DNA of 64,000 nt from positions 1-64,000 of the forward strand of contig NZ_JAFCLN010000018.1 in assembly GCF_018129385.1 (NCBI RefSeq), given 5' to 3'. The notes beneath the pieces were generated by a model, which worked only from the letters and a program-made list of their open reading frames with translations, ran no database searches and was not told the origin of the DNA. Position numbers and translations under genes: made by a program. Numbering within the stretch: position 1 is the first letter of the stretch; each line of letters starts with the position of its first letter. Origin of the DNA: Bradyrhizobium lablabi (lineage in GTDB: Bacteria > Pseudomonadota > Alphaproteobacteria > Rhizobiales > Xanthobacteraceae). This document shows, in pieces, positions 45,719 through 51,508 of the stretch.

Positions 45719-46325
45719 AGGAAAAGTCTACGTTGTCGATGATGACGAGGCGATGCGTCACTCGCTGGAATTCTTGCTCGGCTCTGCCGATTTCGAGGTG
45801 ATGCTGTTCGATTCGGCCCAGGCTTTCCTCGGCGCGCTTTCCGGCCTCGAATTCGGCTGCGTGGTCTCGGACGTACGCATGCCCGGAATCGGCGGCATTG
45901 AAATGCTGCGCCGCTTGCAGGCGCAGCATTGCCGCTTCCCCGTCATCATCATGACCGGTCACGGCGACGTGCCGCTGGCGGTGGAAGCGATGAAACTTGG
46001 CGCTGTCGACTTCCTCGAAAAGCCGTTCGACGATGGTCTGTTGGTGTCCATGCTCGAAGGCGGCCTCAGGCGCGCCGAGACCGAGGCGAAGAATGAGGCA
46101 GTGACACACGAAATCGCGGGCCGCGTCGCCAGCCTGAGCCAACGCGAACGCCAGGTGATGGACGGGCTGGTGGCAGGCTTGTCGAACAAGGCCATTGCCC
46201 GCGAGTATGACATCAGCCCCCGCACCATCGAGGTCTATCGCGCCAATGTGATGACCAAGATGCAGGCGGGCAGCCTTTCCGAGCTGGTGCGGCTCGCCAT
46301 GCGGGCGGGCGCGCTGAAAGATTGA
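45708..46325 (+). CDS. fixJ: Response regulator FixJ
   Basis: 205 residues, the FixJ length. Receiver domain with the acidic pair in [10 protein letters not shown], phosphoacceptor D55 in [11 protein letters not shown] in [15 protein letters not shown] and K in FLEKPFDD. Then a linker and a LuxR-type HTH: LSQREREQVMDGL-type segment and [20 protein letters not shown]. Phosphorylated by FixL under low oxygen, it activates fixK. The fixK promoter here has a candidate FixJ site at 47243. Confidence 0.97.
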   Translation: MPTRGKVYVVDDDEAMRHSLEFLLGSADFEVMLFDSAQAFLGALSGLEFGCVVSDVRMPGIGGIEMLRRLQAQHCRFPVIIMTGHGDVPLAVEAMKLGAVDFLEKPFDDGLLVSMLEGGLRRAETEAKNEAVTHEIAGRVASLSQRERQVMDGLVAGLSNKAIAREYDISPRTIEVYRANVMTKMQAGSLSELVRLAMRAGALKD

Positions 46326-46335
46326 GGCAGATCAA
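46322..46335 (+). promoter_or_regulatory. FNR/FixK-type box overlapping the fixJ stop
   Basis: TTGAGGCAGATCAA matches at 9 of 10. It includes the fixJ TGA codon and lies with its centre 81 bases upstream of the receiver gene at 46410, suggesting FixK feedback on that gene. Confidence 0.6.
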
Positions 46336-46409
46336 GCCGCAATTCGCGAACTCTGTCATACAATCCGGATGCTTCGCGCCAATGAAACGCCATCTTGTGG
46401 GGGTCGGTG

Positions 46410-46799
46410 ATGCCCGCTTCGCCGGCCAAAGCCATGATTTATATTGTCGATGACGATCCCGACGTGCTCGGCTCGCTGCAATTCCTGCTCGAGACGGAAG
46501 GATTCGACGTGCGGACGTTCAGGAGTGGCGCAGCGCTTCTCAAGGAGGACGCCGAAAATGCCGATTGCCTGGTGATCGACTACAAGATGCCGAACATGAA
46601 TGGAATCGACCTGGCTGCGCGGCTGAGAAGCCGTGAGGTCCGGGTGCCCATCATCCTGATCACCGGCCAGATCGATCAAAATCTGCCGGACCGCGCCAGC
46701 GTCGCCGGCATCCGGCATGTGCTGCGCAAGCCTCACCTCGAGGAGAGCCTGCCCGGCCATATCAGAGGCGTGCTGGGGAATGTAAGCGCCGGCCTATAG
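46410..46799 (+). CDS. Receiver-only response regulator, FixJ-type
   Basis: 129 residues from ATG 46410 (TTG 46395 also possible). Complete receiver: IYIVDDDPDV, phosphoacceptor D57 in CLVIDYKMPNMNG, T in ILITGQIDQN and K in VLRKPHLEE. No output domain. It is closest in look to the FixJ receiver and sits between fixJ and fixK, where B. japonicum also has a receiver-only gene. It may be a phosphate sink or an anti-regulator that limits FixLJ signalling, analogous to FixT-type feedback; this is inference. Confidence 0.9.
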   Translation: MPASPAKAMIYIVDDDPDVLGSLQFLLETEGFDVRTFRSGAALLKEDAENADCLVIDYKMPNMNGIDLAARLRSREVRVPIILITGQIDQNLPDRASVAGIRHVLRKPHLEESLPGHIRGVLGNVSAGL

Positions 46800-46828
46800 C
46801 CTCCTCCAATACGATCAGCGGCTTCCGC

Positions 46829-46857
46829 CAAGGGCATCAGACCAAATCTCGGGGCCC
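46829..46857. repeat. Mini-repeat copy 1 (pair with 47262-47290)
   Basis: GGCATCAGACCAAATCTCGGG here and GGCATCGGACCAAATTTCGGG at 47265 are near identical (about 24 of 29 bases over the full stretch). Both lie in the intergenic sequences flanking the 70-residue gene. Function unknown. Confidence 0.5.
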
Positions 46858-46871
46858 ATTGGCCACAATCG

Positions 46872-47084
46872 CTATGACGGGAATTCCGTCTCGACGATCT
46901 GCACGCGGTCGGCGTGAAGCAGCCACTGCGCGACCTTCTCCCCTTCACAGAATCTGGCCTTGGCAAGTTCGGCCGCGTCTTCGCTGGATGGGGCGTCAAC
47001 CTCGATCGCGCTCTGGCAGATCTCAGCTTCATGGCCGTTTTCGCCCAACACTTTTTTCATGAATCGAGCAATGTAACGCGTCAT
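46872..47084 (-). CDS. Small conserved hypothetical protein, 70 residues
   Basis: From ATG 47084, preceded by GGAG at 7-8 bases; the longer start at 47126 lacks support. Sequence begins TRYIARFMKKVLGENGHEAE and continues with an acidic region (CQSAIEVDAPSSEDAAELA) and ends QWLLHADRVQIVETEFPS. The pattern of an N-terminal strand, a helix rich in Ala/Glu/Lys and a final strand is like small alpha-beta stress proteins, but I do not recognise a family. A FixK-type box lies 76 bases upstream. Confidence 0.65.
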   Translation of the reverse strand: MTRYIARFMKKVLGENGHEAEICQSAIEVDAPSSEDAAELAKARFCEGEKVAQWLLHADRVQIVETEFPS

Positions 47085-47153
47085 GTTTCGACTCCACGTC
47101 TGACAACTCAAGGAGGTTGGGATCAAGCTACCACGCGGAATCCCAACTCCGCC

Positions 47154-47167
47154 TTGATCGAGCTCAA
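47154..47167. promoter_or_regulatory. FNR/FixK-type box upstream of the 70-residue gene
   Basis: TTGATCGAGCTCAA matches at 9 of 10. Its centre is 76 bases from the start at 47084. It is 177 bases from fixK, too far for direct activation there but possibly used for autoregulation. Confidence 0.55.
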
Positions 47168-47242
47168 ACGGCTGCGGAATGCACCCGAGTATCAGAGAAT
47201 CTTTGGGAAATGCAGTGTCCCGGCCGCTGACAACTCCGGAAA

Positions 47243-47261
47243 GCTACGTAGGGGATTCCCC
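47243..47261 (+). promoter_or_regulatory. Candidate FixJ target in the fixK promoter
   Basis: CTACGTAGGGGATTCCCC contains the palindrome CTACGTAG and, overlapping, GGGGATTCCCC. It is 76-94 bases before the fixK start. Rhizobial FixJ sites are described as containing GTAMGTA-type cores, which TACGTAG approximates; this identification is from memory and tentative. Confidence 0.4.
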
Positions 47262-47290
47262 TTAAGGCATCGGACCAAATTTCGGGCTCC
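47262..47290. repeat. Mini-repeat copy 2
   Basis: GGCATCGGACCAAATTTCGGG at 47265-47285 pairs with the copy at 46829-46857. It lies between the candidate FixJ site and the fixK start. Confidence 0.5.
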
Positions 47291-47337
47291 CCGGTTCCGG
47301 ATTACAGCTTGGTCAACCCGGAACGTGGAGATGCCCA

Positions 47338-48030
47338 ATGCTCAGCCAGTCAATCAGCACTTCTGCCCCCGGCGGCCGCAAGGTTGCCCCCGCGCCCGCT
47401 GCAACCACCGACCACTTCGACGTGTTGACCGGTCATGCTGGCCTCGTCGCGTCCGAATTCATCTACCGCAAGGACGAAGAGATCTACGGCGAGGACGAGA
47501 CGGCCGAATATGTCTACCAGGTGGTCCGGGGCGCGGTGCGCACCTACAAGCTTCTTTCCGACGGCCGGCGCCAGATCGGCGCCTTCCATCTGGCAGGCGA
47601 CGTATTCGGCCTCGAAACCGGCATGAAGCATCGCCTCGCCGCTGAAGCCATCCTCGACACGACGGTCCGTCTGGTCAATCGCCGCAGCCTGGAGCAGGCC
47701 GCGCACAGCGATGTTCGCGTCGCCCGCGATCTCTGGTCCATCACGTCGGGCGAGCTGCGGCACGCTGAAAACCACATGCTGCTGCTCGGCCGCAAGACCG
47801 CGATGGAGCGCGTTGCGACGTTCTTGCTCGAAATGGACCGCCGTCTGGCAAGAGCGGGCATGATCGCCCTGCCGATGTGCCGTCGCGACATCGGCGACTA
47901 TCTCGGGCTCACATTGGAAACCGTGTCACGTTCGCTCTCCGAATTGCAGGCCAAGGGCGTGCTCGGGCTTTCCAGCGCACGGCAGATCCTGCTGCGCGAC
48001 CGGCACCAACTGGCGGTTCTCAACTGTTGA
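47338..48030 (+). CDS. fixK: Crp/Fnr-type regulator FixK (FixK2-like)
   Basis: 230 residues; B. japonicum FixK2 has 232. Sensor barrel IYGEDETAEYVYQVVRGAVR and GAFHLAGDVFGLETGMKHRL, without the FNR N-terminal cysteines. C-terminal HTH: ALPMCRRDIGDYLGLTLETV and SRSLSELQAKG, with the FNR-type recognition E and SR residues, which predicts a TTGAT half-site. C181 corresponds to the redox-sensitive C183 of FixK2. The C-terminus ends HQLAVLNC. It should be activated by FixJ and in turn activate the boxes found at 32167-47167. Confidence 0.95.
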   Translation: MLSQSISTSAPGGRKVAPAPAATTDHFDVLTGHAGLVASEFIYRKDEEIYGEDETAEYVYQVVRGAVRTYKLLSDGRRQIGAFHLAGDVFGLETGMKHRLAAEAILDTTVRLVNRRSLEQAAHSDVRVARDLWSITSGELRHAENHMLLLGRKTAMERVATFLLEMDRRLARAGMIALPMCRRDIGDYLGLTLETVSRSLSELQAKGVLGLSSARQILLRDRHQLAVLNC

Positions 48031-48129
48031 CTCCCACGTCGAAGCAAGCGGGACGATCCCCGCAGTGACCGGCGGCGACGCACGGCCTTTCACCGAACCA
48101 CACACGCGCCTTCGCCTTCCCGCGGCGCG

Positions 48130-48645
48130 GAGGCGCCCGGGCTTTGCAAATCTCGTTGACCCTCTTGTGATGAGAGGGCGCAGGGGTGCCGGGTGCGCGC
48201 TGCACCCGCGGTCTCGTGCGCCTGATGCGCAAGCACAAAAAGGTGCACACGAGCATACAGGTGAAGCGGAGAACACTCCGGCATCCCCTGCGCAATGGTG
48301 TTACGGCTTACTTCGTGATCTTCCCGGTGGGGCGAGCTCGTTGTCACCGTCGCCGGCAGCTCATTCAAGAGTCAGCCGACTTGACGCCAGCCTACGCGGC
48401 GTCGGAACCACACGACTTGACCGTACGCGAACTGATCTCATTCGCCGGTGAGACCGTCGCGTCCATCGCAACCCCGCGCCCCACGTGTCGTGACGATGGC
48501 GATACGCCCCTCAAGCGGGCACGGGATGGGAGGGGTTATACTTCTGATTTTCAGAATTGTCAAGAGGGGCATTCCCGTGAATCGATCTGACGACCCAAAT
48601 CGACTTGAGATTGCTGGGAAAATTAGTTTCAGGCGCAACGAATTG
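48130..48645 (+). repeat. Long dispersed repeat, copy B
   Basis: Fills most of the 629-base gap between fixK and the helicase gene. Bases from 48287 match the start of the window (1-145), and 48477-48645 match about 227-412 with many substitutions. The unshared 48130-48286 holds TGCACCCGCGGTCTCGTGCG and the run AAAAAGGTGCACACGAGCAT. From memory it is a common Bradyrhizobium element of mosaic, partly palindromic structure. No gene is supported here. Confidence 0.8.
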
Positions 48646-48659
48646 GGTGATGTTTCGGC

Positions 48660-50735
48660 TTAAGTTGCCTCTGCTTTGAAATCGGCGAAGTATTCCGAGG
48701 TCGGCGCAACCCCCGTCAGCAGCAGATGCTCGCGCGCCCTCGTGCAGGCAACATAGAGCAGTCGCCGCTCCGTCTCGTAGATTTCGTCCAGCTCCGCTTC
48801 ATCCGCTGCATCCGAGACGCGTTCATCCAGCGGCAAGATGCCCTCATCGCAGGCCATGATGACAACTGCACGAAATTCCAGCCCCTTGGCGAGGCTCATT
48901 GGCGCGATCACCATTTCGGCTGCTCCCGCCAATCCATCGATGGCGGTTCGTGCGCGAGCGACAAGCTCAGGCATTCGCACAAACAGGCCTATCTCGTGAG
49001 GGGCGATGCCATCACCAAGCCAGACGTCAACCGCCTTCCGGACAGCTTCCGCCTCGGCCGTGACGTTCGGGAACGACTCCACTTCGGGCGGAGGTCCATC
49101 GAATACCGAGACAATGCCACGGCGTTCATCGTCCAACCCGTCGCTATCGCGCAAGACAGTCGGCAACAGCCGATCCGCGGCGCGGCGGATTTGTTGCGAG
49201 GTGCGATAGCAGACTTTCAGGGTATGAGATCGCCCGCGAACTTCGACACCGAGACTTGCCCATGAATAGGGATGCTGGAAAATGCGCTGGCCGATGTCGC
49301 CGGACAGGAACAGTCCGTTCACCTTGGCCGGTGCCAGCGCTGCGAAAAAACGCAACTCGGCCGGCGCCAGGTCTTGTGCTTCGTCGATGACCACATGGTC
49401 GAATGGCTTTGAAGGCTTCCCCTCAAGAGCCTTCGCAAGGTCGCTGAAAACACTGGCCCACGTCGTGTAGCGCTCCGCCATCAGCGCGGCGCGAACTGCC
49501 TCGAATACCGGCCACAGGCGCCCACGTTGATTAGGACCAAGCCGGCTCTTGCGACCCATCCGCTCGACGGTGGAATAGGCATCGAGCGACGAGATGCCCC
49601 AGGCATCAACGACGTTGGTCCACTCGGACAACAGAAAGCGTTCCGAAAAACCCTTAAGGCTGGCCGCCGCAGCGGCAGCGCGCAGCCGCTCGCGCAGAAC
49701 AGTGTCCGATGCAATGCGGGGGCGTACGCCGTGTTCGAGTTGGTACATCTGTTCGGCGATTCCTCGGAACGACGCGGTCGTTATCCGGGGAACGACGCCA
49801 CCCGTCTCGGGCGCGAGGACAAGGAGTTTTTTCGCCAAGGCATCAGCCAACGGCTGCGAAAAGCTTGCGAGCAATACTTTCGCGGCAGGATTTTCGCGAG
49901 CGAGTCGCACGGCGCGGTGCAGGGCGACAATGGTCTTGCCGGTTCCAGCCGATCCCGCCACGCGGGCCGGACCTGCGAAGGAACGCTCGACCAGCGCGCG
50001 TTGCGAGGGATGCAGGAAGACGCCCCACTTTTCCCACGGAAAGGCCAGCGCCTGCTCCAGTTCTTCCTGATCGGCGATCGGACGGATTCGGCGCAGTGCA
50101 TCGGGATGGGTGAAGGGCGTTGAAGCCGCAGGCACGGGAGCCGGCGCCGGCAGCTTGCCGGTTGCGGCAAACTCGAGCAGCGCTTCGGAAGCCTCAGCTG
50201 GAAGGTGAGCCGCCAGTGCAAAGAAGCCGTCTTCCGTTGCGGCGCGAACATCGGCCAGCCAGTCGGCGGGCACACCGATCGACAGCAGCGCATTATCATC
50301 GAGTGATGAAAACAACAGCGTCGACGCTTCTGTTTCCTTCGCCTCCTCCTTCCCGGGTTCGGGGAACACAAAGTCGAATGTCGCCGGCGGTGCGACCTCC
50401 TCCACGCGCTCGCGGATTTCGACAATCTGGACCGCGCCGGTTCGGGGATGCGCCTCGATCCGCCGCCGTTCCGCCCAGGCATAAGCCGCGTCGTGGTGGT
50501 CGACATAGGCGACGAGAAGACTTTCCTTCGTCTTGTGTACGATCAGGCGGATGTCGCGATTGACCCTCGCCGACCAGAAGTTCGGATCCTTGCTATTATC
50601 GATCCGATGCAACTGGAGACCGGGACCGCTGCGATCCATCTGCAGGTCAAACACACTCGCCTTCACGGCCTTCTGGTCAACGCCGGAGAGGCGGTTGAAC
50701 GATGCGGTGAAGGTTTCGGCGATCAGGAAGTTCAT
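48660..50735 (-). CDS. Superfamily 1 (UvrD-like) helicase with RelE/ParE-like N-terminal domain
   Basis: 691 residues. Residues 1-95 look like a RelE/ParE-type toxin fold: TASFNRLSGVDQKAVKASVF, LQLHRIDNSKDPNFWSARVN, DIRLIVHKTKESLLVAYVDH and HDAAYAWAE. A linker to about 240 follows, then an SF1 helicase: Walker A GSAGTGKT 261-268, DEAQD 451-455, and the C-terminal UvrD block LLYVACTRAREHLLLTG 659-675. It is the last gene of the type III restriction operon. Start overlaps the previous stop (ATGA). Likely a DNA processing partner of the restriction system. The toxin-like domain may bind nucleic acid rather than cleave mRNA, as no antitoxin gene is adjacent. Confidence 0.87.
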   Translation of the reverse strand: MNFLIAETFTASFNRLSGVDQKAVKASVFDLQMDRSGPGLQLHRIDNSKDPNFWSARVNRDIRLIVHKTKESLLVAYVDHHDAAYAWAERRRIEAHPRTGAVQIVEIRERVEEVAPPATFDFVFPEPGKEEAKETEASTLLFSSLDDNALLSIGVPADWLADVRAATEDGFFALAAHLPAEASEALLEFAATGKLPAPAPVPAASTPFTHPDALRRIRPIADQEELEQALAFPWEKWGVFLHPSQRALVERSFAGPARVAGSAGTGKTIVALHRAVRLARENPAAKVLLASFSQPLADALAKKLLVLAPETGGVVPRITTASFRGIAEQMYQLEHGVRPRIASDTVLRERLRAAAAAASLKGFSERFLLSEWTNVVDAWGISSLDAYSTVERMGRKSRLGPNQRGRLWPVFEAVRAALMAERYTTWASVFSDLAKALEGKPSKPFDHVVIDEAQDLAPAELRFFAALAPAKVNGLFLSGDIGQRIFQHPYSWASLGVEVRGRSHTLKVCYRTSQQIRRAADRLLPTVLRDSDGLDDERRGIVSVFDGPPPEVESFPNVTAEAEAVRKAVDVWLGDGIAPHEIGLFVRMPELVARARTAIDGLAGAAEMVIAPMSLAKGLEFRAVVIMACDEGILPLDERVSDAADEAELDEIYETERRLLYVACTRAREHLLLTGVAPTSEYFADFKAEAT

Positions 50736-51505
50736 GATCGGCCAAGCGCGAATCTTACGCCCGCTTGTGCCAATAGCCCCAAACGACCCCGTTCGTGGCC
50801 CTCACCGCTCAACCAATTTGGTAGAAGCGCCCCCTGCGAGGCGAAGTGCTCAGTATGGACGACCACCACTTTGTCGTCGGTATAGGTAACCTCATTGAGG
50901 GGTCGCCACGATCCCGGGCGCGCCTTGGCAAAAGCTTGACGGCATGCGGTGACATAATTCCCCGCCGTGCCGAGCCCAAGCATGACAATCAATTTTGTCG
51001 GGTTCGGCAAGTCGCCAAGAAATTGAGTGGAGCAGTTTGTGAGAACTTTCCTGCCAAAATCACGCGCGATGAACTTGTCCAGCATGCCGCCGCCCGTGCC
51101 CTTCCACTGCTTGTCCGGCACCGTTTCCTTCGCATCCCGCCGCTCGACAGTGCATCGGATTAGGGACCCGAAGTGAAACCGACCATCGCGATCAGCTATC
51201 GCCTGATCCACGAGACGACTGTCAGGAGCCGTCAATAATCCAACGTGATGAAGGATTTTCGCCAGGTTCGTGCGGCCACCCCTGAAGGCAATCTGATCAT
51301 GCGGCTGGCTGGACAGTGCACCGGCCTGGGTTGGTCCCTTGGAAAAGCCCATCACAACGAATTCTGGCCTAGGATTTCCCCAAGCCAGCGGATTGTTGGT
51401 TATCCGCCAGCCATCTTCCTCGGTTCGTGTTCGATCAAACGCATAGGCTTGGCCTCGGTGACAAAGAGCGCATTGAACGCGGCCATGCGCAGGAAGGTCA
51501 GTCAT
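50732..51505 (-). CDS. Restriction-operon protein of unknown function, possibly uracil-DNA-glycosylase-like
   Basis: 257 residues. A CxxC motif near the N-terminus (VQCALCHRGQAYAF) could bind zinc. Then come PEFVVMGFSKGPTQAGALSS, FGSLIRCTVERR, KLIVMLGLGTAGNYV and VVVVHTEHFASQGALLPNWL. The order of a glycine-rich first loop, a central strand and a late histidine resembles the uracil-DNA glycosylase superfamily, but the match is weak and I would not assign activity. It is tightly coupled within the operon: 3 bases after the methyltransferase start region's stop and overlapping the helicase by 4 bases. Confidence 0.6.
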   Translation of the reverse strand: MTDLPAHGRVQCALCHRGQAYAFDRTRTEEDGWRITNNPLAWGNPRPEFVVMGFSKGPTQAGALSSQPHDQIAFRGGRTNLAKILHHVGLLTAPDSRLVDQAIADRDGRFHFGSLIRCTVERRDAKETVPDKQWKGTGGGMLDKFIARDFGRKVLTNCSTQFLGDLPNPTKLIVMLGLGTAGNYVTACRQAFAKARPGSWRPLNEVTYTDDKVVVVHTEHFASQGALLPNWLSGEGHERGRLGLLAQAGVRFALGRS

Positions 51506-51508
51506 GCA

